Origin: CAZCBN01 sp964496975
GTDB lineage: Bacteria; Planctomycetota; Phycisphaerae; Phycisphaerales; UBA1924
Direction: 5' to 3'
DNA length: 39,107 nucleotides
Assembly: GCA_964496975.1 (NCBI GenBank)
Contig: CAZCBN010000016.1
Location: 1 to 39,107 of the forward strand
Positions 8,418 to 16,125 of the stretch are shown here, in pieces. The notes below the pieces were generated by a model. It was not told the DNA's origin. It ran no database searches and saw only the letters and a list, made by a program, of their open reading frames with translations. The translations under genes and the position numbers were made by a program. Position 1 is the first letter of the stretch; each line of letters begins with the position of its first letter.

Positions 8418-11400
8418 ATGATGCGTCGCGGCGACTGGGTCATGCAGCGGGGCCGGGCTGGGCTTGTTCTGGCTGGGCTTGCGCGAGCCGGGCTGGTTCG
8501 GGCCGGGCTGGTTCGGGCCGGGCTGGGTCGGGCGGTGGGGTTGGCCGTCGCGGCGGCCGCGGGGGGGTGGTCGGCGGCCTTCGCGCAGCCGGCGGTGAAC
8601 CTCGCCGAGTATCAGAACGTGCTGTCCGATTCCGCCGTCGGCGCGTCGGCCGCGTCGCTCGCGGTGGACGGCGTTGTCAGCAACCTGCACGCGTGGCAGA
8701 GCGCGACGGCGAGCGGGCAGCACTGGCTCGAGGTGCGCTTCCCGGCGGCGGTCGACATCGGCTCGATGCAGCTCTTTTTGGGCCGCGACGGCGCGGGCGT
8801 GAACGGCTCGTTCCAGGTGCAGACGTCGATCAGCGGGGCGTGGGTCACGGTGCCCGGCGGCGCGGTGACGGGGAACACGCAAACGGAGCGGGCGTTTGTG
8901 TTCGCCGCGCCGGTGCGGGCGAACCGCGTGCGATTCATCACCTCCGAGTCGTTCGCCGTCGTGCGAGAGCTGGCGGTGTACTCGGCCGCGTCGCCCGTCG
9001 CGGCGATGGGCGAGGGACTGCGGCTGAACCAGGGCGGCCTGCGGCGCGTCGTGGCGAGCTCCACGTTTGACGCGGGGGCGGCCGCGACGCCGCGATACCC
9101 CTTCCCCGCGATGGCGGCGCTCGACGGCCGCGCGGACGACGACTCGGCGTGGCTCACCGGCACCGCCGGCGGCACGCACACGCTGGAGATGGACCTGCCG
9201 GCGGTCACGCGCCTCGGCGGGGTGCACGTCTACACGGGCCTCGCCGGGCAGGCGGGGACGGCGGCGCCGGCGTTTTCGCTCGAGCGCTGGACCGGCTCGG
9301 CGTGGGCGGCGATCCCCGGCGCCTCGGTCACGAACAACACGGGCGGCAACGAGCGGCGCGAGATCTCGCTCGCGTTCACGACGCCGATCGACGCCGACCG
9401 CGTGCGGCTCTCGCTCACCGCGCCCGGCGCGGTGCGCGTGCGCGAGGTGGTGCTGCACGCGTGGAACCCCGCGGGCGTGCCGCCGCTGGGGGCGGGCGTG
9501 GAGAGCGGCGGGGAGGCGTACCCGGCGACGTTCAGCGAGTTCGGCGACGCGTTCTACGGGCTCGTAAACGCCGGGAGCGGGCAGGCGATCGAGTTCGACC
9601 GGCTCGAGCCCGAGAGCACGCGGAAGCGGCAGCAGGTGCAGGTGCTGCTGAACCTGGGCCGGGGCAGCGTGCGGCTCGTGAACCGCGTGTCGGGCCGGGC
9701 GCTCGAGGTCGCGGGCGCTTCGCGGGAGGACGGCGCGGCGGTGGTGGAGGGGTCGTACACGGCGACGGCGCACCAGCAGTGGCGGCTCGAGCGCGTGTCG
9801 GGCGTCCGGCACCGGATCGTGAACCGGCACACGGGGCTTGCGCTCGCCGACGACGGCGCGGGCGGGCTGTGCCAGAGGCCCGTGAGCGGCGACGCGTCGC
9901 GGCTCTGGGACATCGAGCGGCGGACGCACTATCCGAAGAAGGGCGTGGCCGACTGGGAGACGTTCGTCACGCCGCTGGGCGGGGCGTGGGCGTACAACTG
10001 GTCGATCAACGACGGGCAGATCCCCGCGACGGTTGATTTTCTGCCGATGAAGTGGGGCAACTTCACGTGGGACGAGCACCCGGCGCGCGTCAGCGGGTGG
10101 CAGCGCCGCGCGGCGGCGGTGCACTTCCTCGGGTTCAACGAGCCCGACCTCGCGGAGCAGTCGAACATCAGCGTGGCGACGGCGCTGGACCTCGCGCCCC
10201 GGCTTGAGGACGCGGACCTGCCGATCGCCTCGCCCGTGACGACGTACGCGCTGAACACGTGGATGACGCAGTACATGGACGAGGCGGACCGCCGGGGCAT
10301 CCGCCACGACGTGGTTCCGGCGCACATCTATCTGGGCCCGTTCGCCGACAGCCTGCTGGGCTATCTCGCGGAGACGCACGCGCGGTACCGCCGGCCGATC
10401 TGGCTGACGGAGTTCGCGACCTTTGACTTCGGCAACTCCGGCTCGTGGGACCAGGACGACAACTACAACTTCTACGCCGAGGTGCTGTGGCGCATGGAGC
10501 GGCTGGAGGGCCTGGGGCGGTACTCCGTCTTTGTCTTCCGCGGCAACAGCGCGACGACGGGGGAGATGGTCTTCAACGACAACACGCTGACGCCCAGCGG
10601 CCGGCTGTATGCCGCGTGGGACGGCGACACGACCCTCCGCACGGACACGCCCTACTTCATCCACAACCGCCAGACGCACGAGCGGCTCGGCTCCGCCGGC
10701 GAGACGCAGGCCGCGCCGGTGCTGGGCAACCGCTTCAGCGAGGGCGACTCGCACCGGTTCATGATGGTGCAGGGGCCGGTGGCGGGGCGGGTCTATCTGC
10801 AGTGCGTGGCGACGGGGCAGCGGCTCCGCAACACGGCGGGCACCGTGGACCTTGCGCGGGCGGGCACCGCGGGCACGGCTGTGGAGTGGGCGGTCAGCGA
10901 GCACCAGCACGGCTGGTTCCTCATCACGCACACGGCGACGAACACGCGGCTCTCGCGCACCACGGCGGGCGCGTGGCAGATGGCGAGCGGCACGTTCGCC
11001 GACCCGCGGGCGCAGTGGAGGCTGGTGCGGCCGCTCGGGGCGACGCTCGGGCCGGTGTCGGGGCTGTTCGCGTCGCGGCAGCCGGGCGCCGTGACGCTCG
11101 CGTGGCGGGCCCACGGGCACCCGAGCGTGGAGACGTACCGCGTGCTGCGGTCAGCCAACGGGCCGGCGGCGGCGGGCGAGGTCGTGGCGTCGGGGCTCAC
11201 ATCCACCTCGTGGACGGACGCGTTGCCCGCGGGCGTCAGCGGCACGTTCCGCTACGCGGTGGTCGCCGTCACCGAGGACGGCGTGGATACCGCGACGAGC
11301 GGCGAGGCCGTTGTCAGCGTGTGCGGGGCCGACTTTGACGGCAACGGCGCGGCCCAGCCCGCCGACGCGCAGGCGTTCGTCGCGGCCGTCGCGGCGGGCG

Positions 11401-11495
11401 ACGCGGCGACGGACGTGGCCCCGCCGGCGGGCGTGGATTTCTTTGACGTGCTGGAGTTCTTGCGCGTGCTGGACTTGGGGTGCGCGGCGCCGTGA
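8418..11495 (+). CDS. Secreted multidomain glycoside hydrolase (GH128-like) with discoidin, ricin-like, FN3 and C-terminal GC tail
   Basis: A protein of 1025 residues. After a long signal peptide ending near AAFAQP come two F5/8-type-C-like carbohydrate-binding domains (about 55-190 and 200-330). These are followed by a ricin-type beta-trefoil (360-490) and a Glyco_hydro_cc/GH128-like barrel (495-720). Its likely acid/base Glu575 lies in FLGFNEPDL and its nucleophile Glu665 in PIWLTEFATFDFG. A second trefoil-like region (735-870) and an FN3-like domain follow. The end is CGADFDGNG... FFDVLEFLRVLDLGCAAP, a dockerin-like tail shared with two other proteins here. Known GH128 enzymes cut beta-1,3-glucan, so an extracellular glucanase is likely but unproven. 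ATG 8418 has GGAGGA seven bases upstream. Confidence 0.8.
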   Translation: MMRRGDWVMQRGRAGLVLAGLARAGLVRAGLVRAGLGRAVGLAVAAAAGGWSAAFAQPAVNLAEYQNVLSDSAVGASAASLAVDGVVSNLHAWQSATASGQHWLEVRFPAAVDIGSMQLFLGRDGAGVNGSFQVQTSISGAWVTVPGGAVTGNTQTERAFVFAAPVRANRVRFITSESFAVVRELAVYSAASPVAAMGEGLRLNQGGLRRVVASSTFDAGAAATPRYPFPAMAALDGRADDDSAWLTGTAGGTHTLEMDLPAVTRLGGVHVYTGLAGQAGTAAPAFSLERWTGSAWAAIPGASVTNNTGGNERREISLAFTTPIDADRVRLSLTAPGAVRVREVVLHAWNPAGVPPLGAGVESGGEAYPATFSEFGDAFYGLVNAGSGQAIEFDRLEPESTRKRQQVQVLLNLGRGSVRLVNRVSGRALEVAGASREDGAAVVEGSYTATAHQQWRLERVSGVRHRIVNRHTGLALADDGAGGLCQRPVSGDASRLWDIERRTHYPKKGVADWETFVTPLGGAWAYNWSINDGQIPATVDFLPMKWGNFTWDEHPARVSGWQRRAAAVHFLGFNEPDLAEQSNISVATALDLAPRLEDADLPIASPVTTYALNTWMTQYMDEADRRGIRHDVVPAHIYLGPFADSLLGYLAETHARYRRPIWLTEFATFDFGNSGSWDQDDNYNFYAEVLWRMERLEGLGRYSVFVFRGNSATTGEMVFNDNTLTPSGRLYAAWDGDTTLRTDTPYFIHNRQTHERLGSAGETQAAPVLGNRFSEGDSHRFMMVQGPVAGRVYLQCVATGQRLRNTAGTVDLARAGTAGTAVEWAVSEHQHGWFLITHTATNTRLSRTTAGAWQMASGTFADPRAQWRLVRPLGATLGPVSGLFASRQPGAVTLAWRAHGHPSVETYRVLRSANGPAAAGEVVASGLTSTSWTDALPAGVSGTFRYAVVAVTEDGVDTATSGEAVVSVCGADFDGNGAAQPADAQAFVAAVAAGDAATDVAPPAGVDFFDVLEFLRVLDLGCAAP
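8487..8531 (+). repeat. Three tandem 15-nt repeats inside the signal peptide of the glycoside hydrolase
   Basis: The unit gccgggctggttcgg occurs at 8487-8501, 8502-8516 and 8517-8531, the last with one mismatch. It encodes repeated AGLVR and lengthens the signal peptide without changing frame. Replication slippage could vary the copy number. Confidence 0.9.
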
Positions 11496-11523
11496 GCCCG
11501 GGCGGCATCGAGACCATTGGCGT

Positions 11524-11552
11524 CAAGACGGGCGGCGACAAGACGGGCGGCG
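11524..11552. repeat. Direct repeat in the gap between convergent genes
   Basis: Two adjacent copies of caagacgggcggcg(a) lie between the stop of the glycoside hydrolase and the stop of the beta-helix gene. The second copy runs into the latter's stop codon. No hairpin with a T-run is seen, so this is not an obvious terminator. Confidence 0.7.
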
Positions 11553-12554
11553 TTAATAGGAGAAGTTGGCCCACGGGTCGCTGGTGGTGAGGCTGCCGGT
11601 CGCGCTCTGGCCGTTGACAGGGTTGGCGGCCGCGCCGGTGAGGTTGATGATGGGGCCGTAGCGGTTGTTGGCGGCGAGGTTGTACGCCGGGAAGCCGTTG
11701 ACGGAGTTGCGGATGATGAGGTTGCCGGAGGTGGTGACCTCGATGCCCGGGCCGCCGCGGATGTTGTTGGCCTCGATGCGGTTGCCGGAGTTGGTGATGA
11801 GGACGCCGGGGCCGGTGTTGAAGGAACACTCGTTGTCGGAGATGATGCAGTCGTCGGCGCCGCGGATGCCGGCGCCGGTGTTGACGTAGGAGACGCAGCG
11901 GGTGATGACGCACGCGCCGAATCGGGCGTCGATGCCGTCGCCCCCGTTGAAGACGGCGACGCAGCGCTCGATGACGCTCGGGTCGCCCGCGGCGATGCCG
12001 TCGCCTTCGTTGTCCCGGGCGGCGCAGTCGCGGATGACTCCGTTGAAGCCGCCCAAGATGCCGCCGCCGCCGTTGTTCTCGGCGATCAGGTCGGCGGCGA
12101 GATAGTTCAGCGCAACGCCGAAGGAGACGCCGTCGCTTCCCCAGTCGCGGACGGTGCCGTTGCGGATCGTGAGGGACGTCACGGAACTGCCAGCCGTGTT
12201 CACGATGCCGCGGAGCGAGCCGGGGCCGCCCGAGAGCGTGAAGCCGTTGAGGTCAATGGCGACGCGCGGCGCGGTGATCTCGATGCCGTTCCCGCCCGGC
12301 AGGCCCTGCAGGTCGGCCGTGAGGTAGTACGACCCCGACTGGGTGATGCGGAAGCGGGTCGCGCCCGAGCCCGGGGTGTTCGTCGCGTTCAGCGCGATCC
12401 GCGGCTCCACCTCGGCCAGCGACTTCGCCGTCGGCGTGACGGGCCCGCTCGGCGGGTCGATCGGTCCGGCGAGGGCCGGCCCCGCGGCGATGGTCACAAC
12501 GGCCGTGCACAGGGCGGCGGCGAGGCCCGACGGGGCGTGGGGGCGGTGCGACAT
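11553..12554 (-). CDS. Secreted right-handed beta-helix protein
   Basis: A protein of 333 residues with a signal peptide (SGLAAALCTAVVTIAAGPALAG). Beyond residue 90 it consists of imperfect repeats of about 22 residues of the form G-V/I-I-x-x-N/D-x-x-x-x-x-x-G-G-I. These include VIRDCAARDNEGDGI, VIERCVAVFNGGDGI and VITRCVSYVNTGAGI, the stacked rungs of a parallel beta-helix as in pectate-lyase-like folds. It ends in DPWANFSY, an ending I associate with many planctomycete paralogues. No catalytic residues can be assigned, so a polysaccharide-binding or -cleaving role is only possible. ATG 12554 has GGAGGAG nine bases upstream, a strong ribosome-binding site. It is convergent with the glycoside hydrolase gene, with 57 nt between them. 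Confidence 0.82.
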   Translation of the reverse strand: MSHRPHAPSGLAAALCTAVVTIAAGPALAGPIDPPSGPVTPTAKSLAEVEPRIALNATNTPGSGATRFRITQSGSYYLTADLQGLPGGNGIEITAPRVAIDLNGFTLSGGPGSLRGIVNTAGSSVTSLTIRNGTVRDWGSDGVSFGVALNYLAADLIAENNGGGGILGGFNGVIRDCAARDNEGDGIAAGDPSVIERCVAVFNGGDGIDARFGACVITRCVSYVNTGAGIRGADDCIISDNECSFNTGPGVLITNSGNRIEANNIRGGPGIEVTTSGNLIIRNSVNGFPAYNLAANNRYGPIINLTGAAANPVNGQSATGSLTTSDPWANFSY

Positions 12555-12950
12555 AGAGCGGTTCTCCTCCAAAGGCAGCGGGGGTGGCTCGAACAACAGG
12601 CGAGGCCGCCGGCCCGGGGCAAACCCGAGGCCCTCGTGCGCATCCGGTGCGGCCCGGCTTCGACCGCTCGGCCAATCTATCGCCCCACCCCGATCCGACC
12701 AAGCACGCAGCGGGCAGCCCTCCCCAAAGCGTCGCCGCGCCCGCCCAACACACGCCGCACGTGGGCCCTCCGGGCGAAGCCCCGGGCCCGCCGGGTGCGG
12801 CAGCCGCGAGGCCGCGCGGGGCATCGCGCGGGCGGCGTCGGAACGGCCCCGCGTCGCGGGCGGGCCCCGATGCTCCGACCGGGCGTTGCGGCTACGCTGC
12901 GTTCCCCCGGCCCGGTCCGCAGGATCGGACTTTGCAAGGAGCCTGTTCGC
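12555..12950. other. 396-nt divergent intergenic region
   Basis: It separates the beta-helix gene (-) from the phosphohexomutase gene (+) and holds both ribosome-binding sites: GGAGGAG at 12564-12570 on the - strand and AAGGAG at 12936-12941 on the + strand. TACGCT at 12893-12898 is a candidate -10 for the mutase. TAGATT on the - strand (12674-12679) is a weaker candidate for the beta-helix gene. I see no RNA gene or coding sequence. Confidence 0.5.
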
Positions 12951-14360
12951 ATGCTCGGACGCGTGTTCAAGGCCTACGACATCCGCGGCACCTACCCCGA
13001 TCTGCTCACCGACCAGATGGCGTGGCAGATCGGATGGGGCTGCTCGAAGTTCCTGCTCGCCGACGCCAAGGCCGCCGGCGACACCACGCCCATGATGCGC
13101 ACCGTCCTCGTCGGGCGCGACATGCGCGTCAGCAGCCCGAAGCTCTCGAGCGAGCTGATCGCCGGCATCACCGCCAATGGCGCGTCGGTCATCGACCTGG
13201 GCCTCATCGACACCAGCTTCATGTACTTCGCCATCAACTACCTCGACTGCGCCGGCGGCGTCATGGTCACCGCCAGCCACAACCCGCCGCACTACAACGG
13301 CTTCAAGGTCAGCAAGCGCAAGGCCAAGCCCGTCGGCGAGCAGACCGGCCTCGCCGAGGTCCGCAAGCACGCCGCGATGGTCGACCGCGCCCAGGTCACC
13401 CCCGCCAACGCCCGCGTTGAGCAGCGCGACCTCTGGGAGGCCTACCGCGAGCACGTCCTGAACTACCTCGACCTCTCGGGCAAGAAGCTCAAGATCGTCG
13501 TCGACGCCTCCAACGGCATGGCCGGCACCATGTGCCCCAAGGTCTTCGGCAAGGGCGGCGCCCACGTCGACGGCCTCACCATCAAAGAGATCAACTTCGA
13601 CAACACCAAGGGCGAGTTCGCCCACGAGCCCAACCCCCTCGTCGCCGCCAACCTCGCCCAGCTCCAGGAGGCCGTCAAGAAGGAGAAGGCCGACTGCGGC
13701 GTCTGCTACGACGGCGACGCCGACCGCTGCGTGATCGTCGACGAGCAGGGCGCGATCGTCGGCTGCGACCATCTCACCGCCGTGCTCGCGAGGCATTTCC
13801 TCGCCCAGCACCCCGGCGCCGCGATCGTCTACGACCTGCGCAGCACGAAGGCCGTGGAAGAGGACGTGAAGAAGGCCGGCGGCAAGCCCATCCGCAGCCG
13901 CGTGGGCCACGTCTTCATGAAGCAGGCGATGGCCGAGCACGCCTGCGTCTTCGGCGGCGAGCTCTCGGGCCACTTCTACTTCCAGGGCAACTACAACGCC
14001 GACAGCGGCGCCATCGCGATGGCCACCGTCCTGAGCGTCCTCGCCCGCAGCGGCAAGAAGATGAGCGAGCTCATCACCCCCGTCGCCCGCTACAAGCAGT
14101 CCGGCGAGATCAACTTCGAGATCGAGGACAAGGACGCCGCGCTCGAAGCCGTGAAGGACGAGTACGGCGACCGGGGCGAGGTCGACGAGCTCGACGGCGT
14201 CACGGTCGACTGCTTCGCCGCCGAGGGCTGGTGGGTCAACATCCGCAAGAGCAACACCGAGCCCCTGCTGCGGCTGAACGCCGAGGCCAAGGACGCCTCC
14301 CTGCTCGACCGCGTCGTCGCCGAGCTGAGCCCGATGCTCGGCAAGCGCGTGGAGCATTGA
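12951..14360 (+). CDS. Phosphomannomutase / phosphoglucomutase
   Basis: A protein of 469 residues in the alpha-D-phosphohexomutase family, which interconverts hexose 1- and 6-phosphates for polysaccharide and nucleotide-sugar synthesis. It opens with FKAYDIRGTYPD. The phosphoserine is Ser109 in VTASHNPPHYNG, and the metal loop is DGDADRC (about residues 258-264). The sugar-recognition loop is GGELSGHFYF, and the phosphate-binding C-terminal loop is RKSNTEPLLRLNAEA. All four catalytic loops are intact. GELSGH is the form found in enzymes that accept both mannose and glucose phosphates, but substrate preference cannot be decided from sequence alone. ATG 12951 has AAGGAG nine bases upstream. The ATPase gene follows 160 nt downstream. 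Confidence 0.93.
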   Translation: MLGRVFKAYDIRGTYPDLLTDQMAWQIGWGCSKFLLADAKAAGDTTPMMRTVLVGRDMRVSSPKLSSELIAGITANGASVIDLGLIDTSFMYFAINYLDCAGGVMVTASHNPPHYNGFKVSKRKAKPVGEQTGLAEVRKHAAMVDRAQVTPANARVEQRDLWEAYREHVLNYLDLSGKKLKIVVDASNGMAGTMCPKVFGKGGAHVDGLTIKEINFDNTKGEFAHEPNPLVAANLAQLQEAVKKEKADCGVCYDGDADRCVIVDEQGAIVGCDHLTAVLARHFLAQHPGAAIVYDLRSTKAVEEDVKKAGGKPIRSRVGHVFMKQAMAEHACVFGGELSGHFYFQGNYNADSGAIAMATVLSVLARSGKKMSELITPVARYKQSGEINFEIEDKDAALEAVKDEYGDRGEVDELDGVTVDCFAAEGWWVNIRKSNTEPLLRLNAEAKDASLLDRVVAELSPMLGKRVEH

Positions 14361-14362
14361 GG

Positions 14363-14394
14363 GAGGCATCGAGGCATCGAGGCACTGAAGCATC
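14363..14394 (+). repeat. Four tandem 8-nt repeats after the mutase gene
   Basis: Units gaggcatc, gaggcatc, gaggcact and gaagcatc run without a gap, starting three bases after the stop codon. Further catc-containing words follow up to about 14450. It forms no terminator-like hairpin. Confidence 0.85.
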
Positions 14395-14520
14395 GGGGCG
14401 AGAAGGGGAGAGCTCGGTCATGCATCCATGGGTTGAGACATCGGCCGCAGGCCCGGGCGCTGTGCCCCCGCGTTGCCCCACCGCCCCCGTGCCGCGTCGC
14501 CCGCTTCGCCAGGACCACCC

Positions 14521-16125
14521 ATGAACATCACCCACTTCTTCGAGCACTGGAAGATCGCCGAAAATCCCTTCCGCGGCGAAGAGGCCCGCCACGACGGCGT
14601 CCTCGCCCGCATGGCCTTCGCCAGCGCCGGCCTGCGCCTCGACCGCAAGCCCGCCCCGGGCACCGCCCGCGGCAGCGTCCACAGCGACTTCGAAAAAATC
14701 CTCGGCGAGTTCATGCGCCCCAGCACCTCCATCGTCTTCGGCGAGAAGGGCAGCGGCAAAACCACCATCCGCCTGCAGATCGAGGACCGCGTCGCCCTCC
14801 ACAACCAGCAGCGCCCCGCCGACAAGCTCTTCCTCATCGCCTACGACGACCTCAACCCCTTCATCGGCGAGCTGCACGAACGCTTCTCCGACCCCAAAGA
14901 CCCCCTGCTCCCCTTCAAAAAGTTCCGCCTCGTCGACCACATGGACGCCCTGCTCAGCATCGCCGCGGGCTCCATCTCCACCGCGCTGTTGGGCGAGGAC
15001 GGCGCCGGCCCCGCCGGCGGCATCGGTGACGAGCTCCACGCCGGCAACCCGACGGAGATGGCCCGCGAGGTCCGCAAGCTCCCCCTCGCCCTGCGCCGCG
15101 ACCTGCACACCCTGCTCGCGCTCTACGACACGGCCGACGTGGACGGGGGCCGCGCCGCCGCGCTGCGCCGCCTGCTGCGCCTGGGCCCGGTGAAGGGCGA
15201 GACGCCGCGCCGCCTGCTCGCCGCGCTGGGCTGGATCCCCGCCGTCGGCACGCTGGTCGCGCTGCTGGTGGCCCGGGCGACGCTGACCGAGACGGCGCAG
15301 ATGGTCCTGGGCTCGCTCACGGGCGTGCTCGCCGCGCTCTACCTCGCGGTGCTCGCAAAGGTCTGGGGGCTGGACCGGCTCGCGCTGCGCTCCCGCGCCC
15401 GCCGCCTGCACCAGGAGATGCGGGCCATGCCCCGCGGCGTCGCGGCGCTGGGGGCCGCCCTCGCCGGCATGGACCCGGGCCTTCGCACGCCCGAGTCGCT
15501 CCCCATGTCGCCCGACGCCGACGCGCCGCGCTACGCCATGATGGAGCGCCTCCGCCGCGTTCTTGCCCGCTTCGGCTACACCGGCACGCTCGTGCTGATG
15601 GACCGCGTCGACGAGCCCACGCTCGTGAACGGTGACGCGGAAAAGATGCGCGAGCTCGTCTGGCCCCTGCTGAACAACAAGTTTCTCCAGCAGGACCGCA
15701 CCGGCTTCAAGATGCTGCTGCCCCTGGAGCTCCGCCACGCCCTCTTCCGCGAGAGCGCCGCCTTCTTCCAGGAGGCCCGCCTCGACAAGCAGAGCCTCGT
15801 CGAGCGCCTGACGTGGACCGGCCCCATGCTCTACGACCTGTGCAACGCCCGCCTCGCCGCGTGCGTGGCCGACGGCGCGGCCCCCGTCGCCCTCATCGAC
15901 CTCTTCGCCGAGGACGTGAAGCGCACCGACCTGGTCGACGCCCTGGAGGCGATGGCCCAGCCGCGCGACGCCTTCAAGTTCCTGTACCGCTGCCTGAACG
16001 ACCACTGCGCGAACGTCACCGCCGACGAGAACGCCTGGCGCGTGCCAAAGCTCGTCCTCGACCAGGTCCGCCGCCAAGAGGCCGAACGCGTCCAGCAGCT
16101 CCAACGCGGCATCCGCCCGGCCTAG
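14521..16125 (+). CDS. Membrane-inserted P-loop ATPase, KAP-like architecture
   Basis: A protein of 534 residues with no family I can name with certainty. Walker A is GEKGSGKTT (residues 74-82), and a Walker-B-like strand is GTLVLMDRVDEP (355-366). Between them lie two hydrophobic helices (about 234-252 and 262-282) that look like a transmembrane hairpin, with both P-loop halves facing the cytoplasm. Insertion of membrane helices between Walker A and B is the hallmark of KAP-type STAND NTPases, which act as signalling or membrane-organising switches. The N-terminal W-K-I-AENPFRGEEARHD motif may be a recognition segment. ATG 14521 has a weak AGGA upstream. The stop TAG overlaps the stop of the convergent hydrolase gene within the palindrome CTAG. 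Confidence 0.72.
   Translation: MNITHFFEHWKIAENPFRGEEARHDGVLARMAFASAGLRLDRKPAPGTARGSVHSDFEKILGEFMRPSTSIVFGEKGSGKTTIRLQIEDRVALHNQQRPADKLFLIAYDDLNPFIGELHERFSDPKDPLLPFKKFRLVDHMDALLSIAAGSISTALLGEDGAGPAGGIGDELHAGNPTEMAREVRKLPLALRRDLHTLLALYDTADVDGGRAAALRRLLRLGPVKGETPRRLLAALGWIPAVGTLVALLVARATLTETAQMVLGSLTGVLAALYLAVLAKVWGLDRLALRSRARRLHQEMRAMPRGVAALGAALAGMDPGLRTPESLPMSPDADAPRYAMMERLRRVLARFGYTGTLVLMDRVDEPTLVNGDAEKMRELVWPLLNNKFLQQDRTGFKMLLPLELRHALFRESAAFFQEARLDKQSLVERLTWTGPMLYDLCNARLAACVADGAAPVALIDLFAEDVKRTDLVDALEAMAQPRDAFKFLYRCLNDHCANVTADENAWRVPKLVLDQVRRQEAERVQQLQRGIRPA

Noticed and set aside
8085..11120. 1011-codon reading frame antisense to the glycoside hydrolase
   Set aside because: It is an extremely Arg-rich, low-complexity shadow of a gene with clear domains and catalytic residues on the + strand.
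11517..12950. Upstream extension of the phosphohexomutase frame
   Set aside because: It overlaps the beta-helix gene and is Asp/Val/Ala/Arg-rich filler; the true start at 12951 has AAGGAG.
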